Origin: Pseudomonas lini
Lineage (GTDB): Bacteria > Pseudomonadota > Gammaproteobacteria > Pseudomonadales > Pseudomonadaceae
Assembly: GCF_030812475.1 (NCBI RefSeq)
Contig: NZ_JAUSSR010000001.1
Location: 248,001-312,000 of the forward strand
Reading direction: 5' to 3'
Length of the DNA stretch: 64,000 bases
Below are positions 45,061 to 54,674 of this stretch, piece by piece. Made by a program: the position numbers and the translations under genes. The notes beneath the pieces are model-generated. The model searched no databases and had not been told where the DNA came from. It saw nothing but the letters and a program-made list of their open reading frames with translations. Position 1 is the stretch's first letter. Each line of letters begins with the position of its first letter.

Positions 45061-46848
45061 ATGGCAGAACCAGGCGCTGATAACGTTCCGGCCAGGGCCA
45101 TTCCGGCAGGCGGCAAACCGCCGCTGTTCGGGTTGTCCTTTCTGGAAAATCTCTCCGAGATGACCATGCTGCGTCAGGTGGGCCTGTTGGTCGGTCTGGC
45201 GGCGAGCGTGGCGATTGGCTTTGCCGTGGTGTTGTGGTCCCAGCAACCGGACTATCGGCCCCTGTACGGCAGCCTCGCCGGCATGGACGCCAAACAGGTC
45301 ATGGATACCCTGGCGGCCGCCGATATTGCCTACTCAGTCGAACCCAATTCCGGCGCCTTGCTGGTCAAGGCCGAAGACCTGTCCCGCGCGCGCCTCAAGC
45401 TCGCGGGCGCTGGTGTCACTCCCAGCGACGGCAATATCGGTTTTGAAATCCTCGACAAGGACCAGGGCCTGGGCACCAGCCAGTTCATGGAAGCGACCCG
45501 CTATCGGCGCGGCCTTGAAGGCGAACTGGCGCGGACCATCTCCAGCCTGAACAACGTCAAGGGTGCCCGGGTGCACCTGGCCATTCCGAAAAGCTCGGTG
45601 TTCGTGCGCGATGAGCGCAAGCCCAGTGCGTCGGTGTTGATCGAGCTGTATTCCGGCCGTTCCCTGGAACCTGGCCAGGTGCTGGCGATCATCAATCTGG
45701 TCGCGACCAGTGTGCCGGAGCTGAGCAAATCCCAGGTCACCGTGGTCGATCAGAAGGGCAACCTGCTGTCGGATCAGGCGGAAAACTCCGAGCTGACCAT
45801 GGCCGGCAAACAGTTTGACTACAGCCGCCGCATGGAAAGCATGCTTACCCAGCGCGTGCATAACATTCTGCAACCGGTGCTGGGCAACGATCGTTACAAG
45901 GCCGAAGTCTCGGCCGATGTGGATTTCAGTGCCGTCGAGTCGACCTCCGAGCAGTTCAACCCGGATCAGCCGGCGCTGCGTAGCGAACAATCGGTGAACG
46001 AACAACGCACCACCAGCAATGGCCCGCAAGGCGTGCCGGGTGCCCTGAGCAACCAGCCGCCATCGCCGGCTTCCGCGCCGGCAACCACCGGTGGCGGCAC
46101 CGCATCGGCCGGCATGGTGCAGCCTGGTCAGCCGCTGCTGGACGCCAACGGTCAGCAAATCATGGACCCGGCCACCGGCCAGCCGATGCTTGCCCCTTAC
46201 CCGGCGGACAAGCGTTCACAGTCCACCAAAAACTTCGAGCTCGACCGTTCCATCAGCCACACCAAACAGCAGCAGGGCCGCCTGAATCGCCTGTCGGTGT
46301 CGGTGGTGGTGGACGATCAGGTCAGGATCAACCCGGCCAACGGTGAGACCACCCGCGCGCCGTGGACCGCCGATGAATTGTCGCGCTTCACCCGTCTGGT
46401 GCAGGACGCCGTCGGCTTCGACGCCAGCCGTGGTGACAGCGTCAGCGTGATCAACATGCCGTTCTCCGCCGAGCGCGGTGAAGTGATCGCCGATGTGCCG
46501 TTCTACTCCCAGCCGTGGTTCTGGGACGTGATCAAGCAAGTGCTGGGTGTGCTGTTCATCCTGGTGCTGGTGTTCGGTGTGTTGCGTCCGGTCCTCAACA
46601 ACATCACCAACGGCGGCAAAGGCAAGCAATTGGTTGGCGTCGGCAGTGATGTCGAATTGGGTGGCATGGGCGGTCTGGATGGTGAACTGGCCAACGACCG
46701 CGTCAGCCTTGGCGGGCCGCAGAGCATCCTGCTGCCGAGCCCGAGCGAAGGCTATGACGCCCAGTTGAATGCAATCAAGAGTCTGGTGGCAGAAGACCCG
46801 GGTCGTGTGGCCCAGGTCGTCAAAGAGTGGATTAACGCAGATGAATGA
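45061..46848 (+). CDS. fliF: Flagellar MS-ring protein FliF
   Basis: 595 residues. Transmembrane helices lie at ~38-58 and ~482-503, enclosing the periplasmic ring-building motifs ('YRPLYGSLAGMDAKQVMDTLA', 'RYRRGLEGELARTISSLNNVKGARVHLAIPK'). A Pro/Gly/Ala-rich linker is at ~320-370. The cytoplasmic C-terminal end ('AQLNAIKSLVAEDPGRVAQVVKEWINADE') binds FliG. Its end overlaps the fliG start by eight bases. Confidence 0.97.
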   Translation: MAEPGADNVPARAIPAGGKPPLFGLSFLENLSEMTMLRQVGLLVGLAASVAIGFAVVLWSQQPDYRPLYGSLAGMDAKQVMDTLAAADIAYSVEPNSGALLVKAEDLSRARLKLAGAGVTPSDGNIGFEILDKDQGLGTSQFMEATRYRRGLEGELARTISSLNNVKGARVHLAIPKSSVFVRDERKPSASVLIELYSGRSLEPGQVLAIINLVATSVPELSKSQVTVVDQKGNLLSDQAENSELTMAGKQFDYSRRMESMLTQRVHNILQPVLGNDRYKAEVSADVDFSAVESTSEQFNPDQPALRSEQSVNEQRTTSNGPQGVPGALSNQPPSPASAPATTGGGTASAGMVQPGQPLLDANGQQIMDPATGQPMLAPYPADKRSQSTKNFELDRSISHTKQQQGRLNRLSVSVVVDDQVRINPANGETTRAPWTADELSRFTRLVQDAVGFDASRGDSVSVINMPFSAERGEVIADVPFYSQPWFWDVIKQVLGVLFILVLVFGVLRPVLNNITNGGKGKQLVGVGSDVELGGMGGLDGELANDRVSLGGPQSILLPSPSEGYDAQLNAIKSLVAEDPGRVAQVVKEWINADE

Positions 46849-47857
46849 TAGAGCCGCTGCCGCGAAACTGTCCAAGGTCGACAAAGCCGCGATCCTGCTG
46901 CTGTCCCTGGGCTCCACCGACGCCGCCCAGGTGTTGCGCCACATGGGCCCCAAAGAGGTCCAGCGCGTGGGCGTGGCCATGGCGCAGATGGGCAACGTGC
47001 ACCGCGAGCAGGTCGAGCAGGTGATGAGCGAGTTCGTCGAGATCGTCGGCGACCAGACCAGCCTGGGCGTCGGCTCCGACGACTACGTGCGCAAAATGCT
47101 GACCCAGGCCCTGGGCGAAGAGAAGGCCAACGGCCTGATCGACCGCATCCTGCTGGGCGGCAACACCAGTGGCCTGGACAGCCTGAAGTGGATGGAGCCA
47201 CGCGCCGTCGCCGACGTGATCCGTTATGAACACCCGCAGATCCAGGCGATCGTGGTCGCGTATCTCGACCCGGACCAGGCCGGTGAGGTGCTGGGCAACT
47301 TCGATCACAAGGTGCGCCTGGACATTATCTTGCGGGTTTCCTCGCTCAACACCGTGCAGCCGGCCGCGCTGAAAGAACTCAACCAGATTCTCGAGAAGCA
47401 GTTCTCCGGCGCCTCCAATGCCTCGCGTACCAACCTGGGTGGCATCAAGCGCGCGGCCGACATCATGAACTTCCTCGACAGCTCGATGGAAGGCCAGTTG
47501 ATGGACTCGATCCGCGAAGTCGACGAAGATCTGTCCGGCCGGATCGAAGACCTGATGTTCGTGTTCAACAACCTGGCCGATGTCGACGACCGCGGGATTC
47601 AGGCGTTGCTGCGCGAAGTGTCCTCCGATGTGCTGGTGCTGGCCCTCAAGGGGTCGGACGAAAACGTCAAGGAAAAGATCTTCAAGAACATGTCCAAGCG
47701 GGCGGCCGAACTGTTGCGCGACGACCTCGAGGCCAAGGGCCCGGTGCGCGTCAGCGACGTGGAAACCGCGCAGAAGGAAATCCTCACCATTGCCCGCCGT
47801 ATGGCCGAAGCCGGAGAAATCGTTCTCGGTGGGAAGGGCGGCGAAGAGATGATCTGA
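46841..47857 (+). CDS. fliG: Flagellar motor switch protein FliG
   Basis: 338 residues. The N domain is 'LSKVDKAAILLLSLGSTDAAQVLRHM'; the middle domain carries 'EHPQIQAIVVAYLDPDQAGEVL' (with the EHPQ motif); the C domain has the charged torque helix ('VDDRGIQALLREVSSDVLVLALKGSDENVKEKIFKNMSKRAAELLRDDLE'). FliG sits under the MS ring and contacts the stators. Start overlap with fliF suggests coupled translation. Confidence 0.97.
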   Translation: MNDRAAAAKLSKVDKAAILLLSLGSTDAAQVLRHMGPKEVQRVGVAMAQMGNVHREQVEQVMSEFVEIVGDQTSLGVGSDDYVRKMLTQALGEEKANGLIDRILLGGNTSGLDSLKWMEPRAVADVIRYEHPQIQAIVVAYLDPDQAGEVLGNFDHKVRLDIILRVSSLNTVQPAALKELNQILEKQFSGASNASRTNLGGIKRAADIMNFLDSSMEGQLMDSIREVDEDLSGRIEDLMFVFNNLADVDDRGIQALLREVSSDVLVLALKGSDENVKEKIFKNMSKRAAELLRDDLEAKGPVRVSDVETAQKEILTIARRMAEAGEIVLGGKGGEEMI

Positions 47858-47864
47858 CATCACT

Positions 47865-48665
47865 ATGTCGACCGAACATGATGAGTCCCCGTCCGACCTG
47901 ATCCGTGCCAAGGATGTCAGGGGTGTCGATATCTGGTCGTTGCCCAGTTTCGATCCCTACGTGCCCGAGCCCGAGCCGGAGCCTGAACCCGAGCCGCCGC
48001 CCATGCAGGAAGTGCCGCTGGAGGACGTCCAGCCGCTGACCCTCGAAGAGCTCGAAAGCATTCGCCAGGAAGCTTATAACGAAGGTTTTGCCACCGGCGA
48101 GCGGGAGGGCTTCCACAGCACCACGCTCAAGGTCCGCCAGGAAGCCGAAGTGGCGCTGACGGCGAAGCTTGCCGCGCTGGAAAAGCTGATGGGCCACCTG
48201 CTGGAACCCATTGCCGAGCAGGACACCCAGATCGAGAAGTCCCTGGTTGACCTCGTGCAACACATCACCCGGCAAGTGATCCAGCGCGAACTGGCGATCG
48301 ACTCGACCCAACTCGAACACGTCATGCGCGATGCCCTCAAGCTGTTGCCATTGGGCGTGGGCAACGTGCGGCTGTACATCAATCCGCAGGATTTCGAACA
48401 GGTAAAAGCCCTGCGCGAGCGCCATGAAGAAACCTGGCGCATCGTCGAGGACGAGGCATTGCTGCCGGGTGGTTGCCGGGTCGAGACCGAGCATAGTCGC
48501 ATTGACGCCACGGTTGAAACCCGGATTGCGCGGGTCATGGACAAGCTGTTCGATCAACTGCATGAACAGGCATTGCACCCGGCTGCGCCGGACCTGAGCC
48601 TGGAGTTGCCTGTGGGCAGTGCCGCGGCCGTTGCCCCCACGCCGGACCTGCCCGATGCGCCTTGA
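47865..48665 (+). CDS. fliH: Flagellar export ATPase regulator FliH
   Basis: 266 residues. The N-terminal region has a (PE) repeat '[15 protein letters not shown]' (~34-48), then '[24 protein letters not shown]' with the glycine-spaced helix of FliH, and a C-terminal globular part ('[19 protein letters not shown]', '[13 protein letters not shown]'). FliH is the stator stalk that holds the FliI ATPase. Its last 11 bases overlap the fliI start. Confidence 0.93.
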   Translation: MSTEHDESPSDLIRAKDVRGVDIWSLPSFDPYVPEPEPEPEPEPPPMQEVPLEDVQPLTLEELESIRQEAYNEGFATGEREGFHSTTLKVRQEAEVALTAKLAALEKLMGHLLEPIAEQDTQIEKSLVDLVQHITRQVIQRELAIDSTQLEHVMRDALKLLPLGVGNVRLYINPQDFEQVKALRERHEETWRIVEDEALLPGGCRVETEHSRIDATVETRIARVMDKLFDQLHEQALHPAAPDLSLELPVGSAAAVAPTPDLPDAP

Positions 48666-50013
48666 CCGCACCAGCTTCGCCAAGCGCCTGAGCAGTTACG
48701 CCGAGGCTGCCACGCTGGCCGGCGCGCCGATCCTCGAAGGCCGCCTGCTGCGCATGGTCGGCCTGACCCTCGAAGCCGAAGGTTTGCGCGCCGCCATGGG
48801 CAGCCGCTGCATGGTGATCAACGACGACAGTTACCACCCGGTGCAGGTCGAAGCCGAAGTCATGGGCTTCTCGGGCAGCAAAGTCTTTCTGATGCCGGTT
48901 GGCAGCGTCGCCGGGATCGCGCCCGGTGCGCGCGTGGTGCCGCTGGCGGATACCGGTCGCCTGCCGATGGGCATGAGCATGCTCGGGCGGGTGCTCGACG
49001 GTGCCGGTCGGGCGCTGGACGGCAAGGGCGGGATGAAGGCCGAAGACTGGGTGCCGATGGACGGCCCGACCATCAACCCGCTCAAGCGTGAACCGATCAG
49101 CGAGCCGCTGGACGTGGGCATTCGTTGCATCAACGGCTTGTTGACGGTCGGTCGCGGCCAGCGCCTCGGTTTGTTCGCCGGTACCGGCGTGGGCAAGAGT
49201 GTGCTGTTGGGCATGATGACCCGCTTCACCGAGGCCGACATCATCGTGGTCGGGCTGATCGGTGAACGGGGCCGTGAGGTCAAGGAATTCATCGAGCACA
49301 TCCTCGGTGAAGAAGGCCTCAAGCGTTCGGTGGTGGTGGCCTCGCCGGCGGACGATGCGCCGCTGATGCGTCTGCGCGCGGCCATGTATTGCACGCGCAT
49401 CGCCGAGTATTTTCGCGACAAGGGCAAGAATGTGCTGTTGCTCATGGACTCCCTGACCCGATTCGCCCAGGCCCAGAGGGAAATCGCCCTGGCCATCGGC
49501 GAACCGCCCGCGACCAAGGGCTATCCGCCGTCGGTGTTCGCCAAGTTGCCGAAGCTGGTAGAGCGCGCCGGCAATGCCGAGAAGGGTGGCGGTTCGATCA
49601 CGGCGTTCTACACCGTGTTGTCCGAGGGTGATGACCAGCAGGACCCGATTGCCGACTCGGCGCGAGGCGTGCTCGACGGGCACATCGTCCTGTCCCGGCG
49701 CCTGGCCGAGGAAGGTCACTACCCGGCGATCGATATCGAAGCGTCCATCAGCCGGGTCATGCCGTCGGTGGTGTCAAAGGAACACATGGCCCGCGCCCAG
49801 TATTTCAAGCAATTGTGGTCGCGTTATCAACAGAGCCGCGACCTGATCAGCGTCGGCGCCTACGTCGCAGGCGGTGACCGGGAAACCGACCTGGCGATTG
49901 CCCTGCAGCCGCAGTTGGTCAAGTACCAGCGCCAGGGCCTGAACGACAGTATCAGCCTGGGTGAAAGCGAAGCCTACCTGGGTTCGATCTTCGCCCCCGC
50001 GGCCGGCGGCTAA
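48655..50013 (+). CDS. fliI: Flagellum-specific ATP synthase FliI
   Basis: 452 residues from ATG 48655 ([20 protein letters not shown]). Walker A '[16 protein letters not shown]' (~177), Walker B '[13 protein letters not shown]' (~258), and the F1/T3SS ATPase signature '[15 protein letters not shown]' (~289). It forms a hexamer that energises export of rod, hook and filament proteins. Family length matches. Confidence 0.97.
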   Translation: MRLDRTSFAKRLSSYAEAATLAGAPILEGRLLRMVGLTLEAEGLRAAMGSRCMVINDDSYHPVQVEAEVMGFSGSKVFLMPVGSVAGIAPGARVVPLADTGRLPMGMSMLGRVLDGAGRALDGKGGMKAEDWVPMDGPTINPLKREPISEPLDVGIRCINGLLTVGRGQRLGLFAGTGVGKSVLLGMMTRFTEADIIVVGLIGERGREVKEFIEHILGEEGLKRSVVVASPADDAPLMRLRAAMYCTRIAEYFRDKGKNVLLLMDSLTRFAQAQREIALAIGEPPATKGYPPSVFAKLPKLVERAGNAEKGGGSITAFYTVLSEGDDQQDPIADSARGVLDGHIVLSRRLAEEGHYPAIDIEASISRVMPSVVSKEHMARAQYFKQLWSRYQQSRDLISVGAYVAGGDRETDLAIALQPQLVKYQRQGLNDSISLGESEAYLGSIFAPAAGG

Positions 50014-50019
50014 CCGGCC

Positions 50020-50469
50020 ATGGCCCAGAGCCGCGCAGCCCGCCTGGCACCGGTGGTGGACATGGCCGAAAAGGTCGAGAAAGCCGCGGTCCAGCGCCTG
50101 GGACATTTCCAGGGGCAGGTGCGCCTGGCCGAAAGCAAGCTCGCCGACCTTGAGGCCTTTCGGCTCGACTATCAGGAGCAATGGATCGTGCGTGGCAGCA
50201 ACGGCGTTTCCGGGCAATGGTTGCTGGGGTATCAAGGCTTCCTCGCGCAATTGGGCACGGCCATCGACCAGCAGCGACAAAGCCTCGCCTGGCATCAGAA
50301 CAATCTGAACAAGGCGCGGGAAACCTGGCAGCAGGCGTATGCCCGGGTCGAAGGGTTGCGCAAACTGGTGCAGCGCTACAGGGATGAGGCGCGACGGCTG
50401 GAAGACAAGCGCGAGCAGAAGCTGCTGGATGAATTGTCGCAGCGGTTGCCGCGCCAGGATCCGTATTGA
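50020..50469 (+). CDS. fliJ: Flagellar export chaperone FliJ
   Basis: 149 residues, almost entirely an antiparallel coiled coil (~10-140, e.g. 'QLGTAIDQQRQSLAWHQNNLNKARETWQQ' and 'VQRYRDEARRLEDKREQKLLDELSQR'). FliJ is the central stalk of the export ATPase. It is the last gene of the fliE operon and follows fliI by six bases. Confidence 0.93.
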   Translation: MAQSRAARLAPVVDMAEKVEKAAVQRLGHFQGQVRLAESKLADLEAFRLDYQEQWIVRGSNGVSGQWLLGYQGFLAQLGTAIDQQRQSLAWHQNNLNKARETWQQAYARVEGLRKLVQRYRDEARRLEDKREQKLLDELSQRLPRQDPY

Positions 50470-50495
50470 ATCGGTAAGACCGCGTTATCGTTCAT

Positions 50496-50588
50496 CGGGG
50501 GCAAGCCACGCTCCCACAGGTTCTGTGTCTTATTCAAATGCTGTGAACGACACAAAACCTGTGGGAGCGTGGCTTGCCCGCGAAGGCG
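50496..50588. repeat. REP-like inverted pair (GTGGGAGCGTGGCTTGCCCGCGAA variant)
   Basis: GGGGCAAGCCACGCTCCCAC at 50498-50517 is mirrored by GTGGGAGCGTGGCTTGCCCG at 50561-50580. This 'GTGGCTTGCC' variant occurs only here in the window. It separates fliJ from hsbA. Confidence 0.88.
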
Positions 50589-50682
50589 TACTCCGCCCCG
50601 CCACAAATGTCGGCCTTGCCCCCACCCCCGGCAGATGCTAAACCTTCTAAACGTACGTTCCCCAAAGACAAGGAAGCCGTTC

Positions 50683-50982
50683 ATGTCAGTTTTATCAGAA
50701 GTATCCCCGGATGGACAAAAGCTGACGATATCGATCAAGGGACGATTCGATTTCGCCAAGCATCAGGAATTCCGAGAATCCTACGAGGATAAGAAGCTCT
50801 CCGCCGTCGTCGTCGACTTGAAAGAAGCCACCTACCTCGACAGTTCGGCACTGGGCATGTTGCTCTTGCTGCGCGATCACGCCGGTGGCGACAATTCCGA
50901 CATTCGCGTGGTCAACAGCAGTTCCGACGTGAAGAAGATCCTCGCCATCTCCAATTTCGACAAACTGTTCGACATCAGTTGA
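50683..50982 (+). CDS. hsbA: STAS-domain anti-sigma factor antagonist HsbA
   Basis: 99 residues from ATG 50683. A single STAS domain with the phosphorylatable serine pair at S54/S55 in 'ATYLDSSALGMLLLL'. In P. aeruginosa HsbA toggles between binding the anti-sigma factor FlgM (motility) and a diguanylate cyclase (biofilm), depending on phosphorylation by HsbR. The downstream regulator and Hpt genes complete that module here, which justifies the symbol. Confidence 0.9.
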   Translation: MSVLSEVSPDGQKLTISIKGRFDFAKHQEFRESYEDKKLSAVVVDLKEATYLDSSALGMLLLLRDHAGGDNSDIRVVNSSSDVKKILAISNFDKLFDIS

Positions 50983-50987
50983 ACGGC

Positions 50988-52694
50988 ATGCAGTCGCCGC
51001 TCGAATCACTGACGATCCTCATCGCCGAAGACAGCGCGGCCGATCGCATGCTGCTGTCGAGCATCGTTCGGCGCCAGGGCCATGAAGTGCTGACGGCCGC
51101 CAACGGTGCCGAGGCGGTCGAAGCATTCCGTCAGCAACGCCCGCAACTGGTGTTGATGGACGCGATGATGCCGGTGATGGACGGCTTCGAGGCGGCGCAG
51201 CAGATCAAGGCGCTGGCCGGGGAAACCCTGGTGCCGATCATCTTTCTGACCTCGCTCACCGAAAGCGAGGCTCTGGCGCGTTGCCTGGAAGCCGGGGGTG
51301 ACGACTTTCTGGCAAAACCCTACAACCAGGTGATCCTGGCCGCCAAAATCAAGGCGATGGACCGCCTGCGCCGGTTGCAGGCCACCGTGTTGCAGCAGCG
51401 TGACCAGATCGCCAGGCATCACCATTACCTGCTCAACGAGCAGCGGGTGGCCAAGGCCGTATTCGACAAGGTGGCCCATTCCGGTTGCCTGAGTGCGCCG
51501 AATATCCGCTACCTGCAATCGCCCTACGCATTGTTCAACGGTGACTTGCTGCTGGCCGCGTACACCCCGGCCGGCGACATGCATGTATTGCTCGGGGATT
51601 TCACCGGCCACGGATTGCCGGCGGCGGTCGGGGCCATGCCCCTGGCTGAAGTCTTCTATGGCATGACGGCCAAGGGTTACGGGCTGTCTGAAATCTTGCG
51701 CGAGATGAATGCCAAGCTTAAACGCATACTGCCGGTGGACATGTTCTGCTGTGCCACGCTGCTGTGCCTGAGTTTTCAGGGGCGTTCGGTGGAGGTGTGG
51801 AACGGCGGGATGCCGGACGGTTACCTGCACAGCATCGCCAGCGGTGAGCGCACGCCACTGAAGGCGCGGCACTTGCCGCTCGGCGTGCTGAGCCCGCAAA
51901 CCTTTGACGATCGCACCGACGTGTTGCCGATGGCGGTCGGCGATCGGGTGTTTCTGTTATCCGACGGTGTGATCGATACCTGCGATGCCAACGAACAACT
52001 GTTTGGTGTCGAGCGACTGCAGCAAGTGTTTGCCGCCAGTCACCAGCCTGATGCGTTGTTCGCGGAAATCGAGCAGGCGCTGCGCGATTTTCGCGGTGAA
52101 GCCCGTGACGACGTCAGCATGGTCGAGGTCAGCTTGCTGGAGGCGGCGCAGGTGAGCCCGCCGGCGTTGGTGTATTCCGACAGTGGCCAGTCCAGTCCGC
52201 TGGACTGGTCGGTGAGCTTCGAGTTTCGCGCTGCCACGCTCAAGCGCTTCAATCCGCTGCCCTATCTGTTGCAGTTGTTGCTCGAGGTCCATGGGCTGCG
52301 GGCGCAAAGCGGGGCGCTCTACACGGTGCTGGCTGAACTGTACTCCAACGCCCTGGAGCATGGGGTACTGGGCCTGGACTCCGGCCTCAAACGGGATGCA
52401 ACGGGGTTTACCCGCTATTATCAACAGCGCAATACGCGCCTGGATGAGCTGCGCGATGGCTTCGTCCGGGTGCATTTGCAGGTGGCACCGAAGGGCGAGG
52501 GCGGTTGCCTGACGATTCGCGTCGAAGACAGTGGCAAGGGCTTTGATGTCGAACGGGTGATGCAGCGGCCCGCGGATGGTGTCCGTTTATCGGGACGTGG
52601 CGTCGGTCTGATCCGTCAATTGAGCCGTAATGCCAGTTGGTCAGACGATGGTCGAAGTGCCCGCGTGGAATTTTTCTGGGAGGCTCAGGCATAA
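50988..52694 (+). CDS. hsbR: Response regulator-phosphatase/kinase HsbR
   Basis: 568 residues from ATG 50988; a TTG at 50979 is a less likely start. Domains: receiver with D58 ('LVLMDAMMPVMDG'), a PP2C/SpoIIE-type phosphatase (~170-385; 'HVLLGDFTGHGLPAAVGAMPLAEVFYGM', 'FLLSDGVIDTCD', 'EARDDVSMVEV'), and a C-terminal HATPase-type anti-sigma kinase ('ELYSNALEHGVLG', 'VEDSGKGFD', 'GRGVGLIRQL'). It phosphorylates or dephosphorylates HsbA, and its own receiver is fed by HptB. It follows the hsbA stop by five bases. Confidence 0.9.
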   Translation: MQSPLESLTILIAEDSAADRMLLSSIVRRQGHEVLTAANGAEAVEAFRQQRPQLVLMDAMMPVMDGFEAAQQIKALAGETLVPIIFLTSLTESEALARCLEAGGDDFLAKPYNQVILAAKIKAMDRLRRLQATVLQQRDQIARHHHYLLNEQRVAKAVFDKVAHSGCLSAPNIRYLQSPYALFNGDLLLAAYTPAGDMHVLLGDFTGHGLPAAVGAMPLAEVFYGMTAKGYGLSEILREMNAKLKRILPVDMFCCATLLCLSFQGRSVEVWNGGMPDGYLHSIASGERTPLKARHLPLGVLSPQTFDDRTDVLPMAVGDRVFLLSDGVIDTCDANEQLFGVERLQQVFAASHQPDALFAEIEQALRDFRGEARDDVSMVEVSLLEAAQVSPPALVYSDSGQSSPLDWSVSFEFRAATLKRFNPLPYLLQLLLEVHGLRAQSGALYTVLAELYSNALEHGVLGLDSGLKRDATGFTRYYQQRNTRLDELRDGFVRVHLQVAPKGEGGCLTIRVEDSGKGFDVERVMQRPADGVRLSGRGVGLIRQLSRNASWSDDGRSARVEFFWEAQA

Positions 52695-52724
52695 TCCACG
52701 CATTCTTGATCAAGGAGTGAGCAA

Positions 52725-53093
52725 GTGGCTGACACACATCTGGACCGCGACGTGCTGAGCGCGTTGCAAGAGGTCATGGAGGATGAGTATCCGGTATTGC
52801 TGGATACCTTTCTCGCTGACGCTGAAGAACGCCTGGTTCTATTGCACAAAACCGGTGATGCCCAGCAGTTGATGAATGCTGCCCATAGTTTCAAGGGCAG
52901 CAGCAGCAACATGGGGGCCGTGCGCCTGGCCGAGCTGTGCCATGAGCTGGAGCAGCGTGCCAAGCATAAAAACCTGTCGGGCGTGGAAAAACTGGTCGGT
53001 GAGATCGACGGTGAATTCGCCATAGTCCGGCGGCTGTATGAAGCCGAACGTCAGCGAGCTTTACCGACCAAGGCGAGCGTCCAACGCTTTTAG
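52725..53093 (+). CDS. hptB: Histidine phosphotransfer protein HptB
   Basis: 122 residues from a GTG at 52725 with AAGGAG upstream. The Hpt motif with phospho-His H54 is 'NAAHSFKGSSSNMGAVRLAELCHELE'. It relays phosphate from hybrid kinases (PA1611/SagS/ErcS'-type in P. aeruginosa) to HsbR. Embedding in the flagellar cluster, between fliJ and fliK, supports control of motility versus sessile life. Confidence 0.9.
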   Translation: MADTHLDRDVLSALQEVMEDEYPVLLDTFLADAEERLVLLHKTGDAQQLMNAAHSFKGSSSNMGAVRLAELCHELEQRAKHKNLSGVEKLVGEIDGEFAIVRRLYEAERQRALPTKASVQRF

Positions 53094-53110
53094 CGCGTGC
53101 AGTTTAAACC

Positions 53111-53126
53111 TGGCGCGACCTTTGCT
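53111..53126 (+). promoter_or_regulatory. Sigma54 (-24/-12) promoter of fliK
   Basis: TGGCGCGACCTTTGCT: GG at 53112-53113 and GC at 53124-53125, with TTTGC at -12. It is 51 bases before the fliK start and separates fliK from the hptB unit. Confidence 0.85.
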
Positions 53127-53176
53127 TTCATCTCCGTCACCTGTACTAACAATCCCAGTGCGGCGGAGACTGTTCC

Positions 53177-54493
53177 ATGCCCGTAACCCCCCCTGTTCTT
53201 GTCCAGGCCGCCGCCCATTCCAAGGCCAAAGCGGCTTGCGCCAATCCACCGGCGCAGGTCGCCGAGCCCGGGGCCAAGGCATCCGGCTTCGCTGATGTCT
53301 ACGCCAATCAGGCGCGCAATACCCGTTATGCGGTGAATGACGGACCCGCCAGGCCAATGCGCGAGAAGGTAGCGCAGGGGCCGGACAAAACGGACGTCAG
53401 TCACGACAAGGCTGCCGCCCCGAAACCGGCCGTTGCCGATAGCGGCAAATCCTTGCCCGCCGATAAGCCGGCGACCGACGACAAGGTCGCCAGCGAGGAG
53501 GCGAATGGCGCTGACACCCCGGTCACCGAGGCGGCGGTCGACCCGACGCTCGATCCTGCAGACCCGGCACTCGGTGCGCAAACGTCGCCAGGGGTAGACG
53601 CCGTGCCACCCCAGGGCGAACAGCCGATGGTCGTGGCAATGATCGCGGTCGTCGTCACCGCGGACACCGGATTCGACCCCCAAGCCGACCCGCTCGACGC
53701 CCTGCCAGCCGTGCGCATGGCCATGGAGCAGAGCGGGCACGTTTGCGCCTCCAGCCAGGCTCAGCCGCCAGCGTTGCCGACCTCGGCCGAGGCAGAGGCC
53801 GACGGCGAGCCGGCTGCGGCGCAAAATCTGGTCGCCGGCAAGGCGAGTCTGCTTGACGTGCAGGCCGAAAAGGACAGCACCGAGGGCGGGGACAAGGCCT
53901 TCAGCGGTCTGCTCGATGACGGTTTGAAAGACTTGAGCGCCGCCAGTAGCGATACCCGTGTCGACGATTTCGCCAGCCGTCTGGCGGCGCTGACCCAGGC
54001 GGCCACGCCGAAAACCGCTAACGCGCAGCCGGTGAACCAGCCGATCGCCATGCATCAAAGTGGCTGGAGCGAAGAAGTGGTGAACCGGGTCATGTACCTG
54101 TCCAGCGCCAACCTCAAGGCGGCCGACATCCAGTTGCAGCCGGCCGAACTCGGGCGCCTGGACATTCGCGTGAGCATGGTCCCTGATCAACAGACCCAGG
54201 TCACCTTCATGAGCGCGCATCCGGTTGTGCGCGAAGCGCTGGACGGACAGATGCATCGCTTGCGCGAGATGTTTGCGCAGCAGGGGATGGGGCAGGTTGA
54301 TGTCAATGTGTCCGACCAGTCCCGTGGGTCGCAGCAAGGACAGGACCAGGCACAGCAAAGTCACGGCGGGAGGACCAGCGCCAGCGGTGGTCGCCTCGAT
54401 TCCATGGATGACGAGCGTGCGCCAGCAGGCGCCGAAGCATCCTCCAGCACTACCCGCGTGATCGGCTCCAGCGCAGTCGACTACTACGCCTGA
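53177..54493 (+). CDS. fliK: Flagellar hook-length control protein FliK
   Basis: 438 residues. The N-terminal two-thirds are Ala/Pro/Asp-rich and disordered, the molecular ruler part. The C-terminal Flg_hook domain (~305-385) is clear: 'VMYLSSANLKAADIQLQPAELGRLDIRVSM', 'QVTFMSAHPVVREALDGQMHRLREMF'. A Gln/Gly/Ser tail follows. FliK is exported and switches the export gate from hook to filament substrates. Confidence 0.93.
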   Translation: MPVTPPVLVQAAAHSKAKAACANPPAQVAEPGAKASGFADVYANQARNTRYAVNDGPARPMREKVAQGPDKTDVSHDKAAAPKPAVADSGKSLPADKPATDDKVASEEANGADTPVTEAAVDPTLDPADPALGAQTSPGVDAVPPQGEQPMVVAMIAVVVTADTGFDPQADPLDALPAVRMAMEQSGHVCASSQAQPPALPTSAEAEADGEPAAAQNLVAGKASLLDVQAEKDSTEGGDKAFSGLLDDGLKDLSAASSDTRVDDFASRLAALTQAATPKTANAQPVNQPIAMHQSGWSEEVVNRVMYLSSANLKAADIQLQPAELGRLDIRVSMVPDQQTQVTFMSAHPVVREALDGQMHRLREMFAQQGMGQVDVNVSDQSRGSQQGQDQAQQSHGGRTSASGGRLDSMDDERAPAGAEASSSTTRVIGSSAVDYYA

Positions 54494-54507
54494 CCAAGCC
54501 CCCCTCC

Positions 54508-54608
54508 CTGTAGGAGCGAGCTTGCTCGCGATGGACTTCAACGATAACGCGTTCTTCCAGGATTCACGCGTTGTCCTGGCGTTTTTCGCGAGCGAGCTCG
54601 CTCCTACA
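54508..54608. repeat. REP pair with long spacer, upstream of fliL
   Basis: CTGTAGGAGCGAGCTTGCTC at 54508-54527 and the inverse GCGAGCGAGCTCGCTCCTAC at 54588-54607. The spacer (AACGATAACGCGTTCTTCCAG onward) matches that at 41637-41680. The inverse arm has an extra self-complementary GAGCTC core. The unit ends two bases before the fliL sigma54 site. Confidence 0.88.
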
Positions 54609-54609
54609 T

Positions 54610-54625
54610 TGGCATAACACTTGCT
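54610..54625 (+). promoter_or_regulatory. Sigma54 (-24/-12) promoter of fliLMNOPQR-flhB
   Basis: TGGCATAACACTTGCT: GG at 54611-54612 and GC at 54623-54624. It lies 50 bases before fliL, and the genes behind it are all tightly spaced to flhB. Confidence 0.88.
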
Positions 54626-54674
54626 CTTGCCTAGCCTGCAACCGTGAAACCCCGATTAGTGACGGATTATTGGC

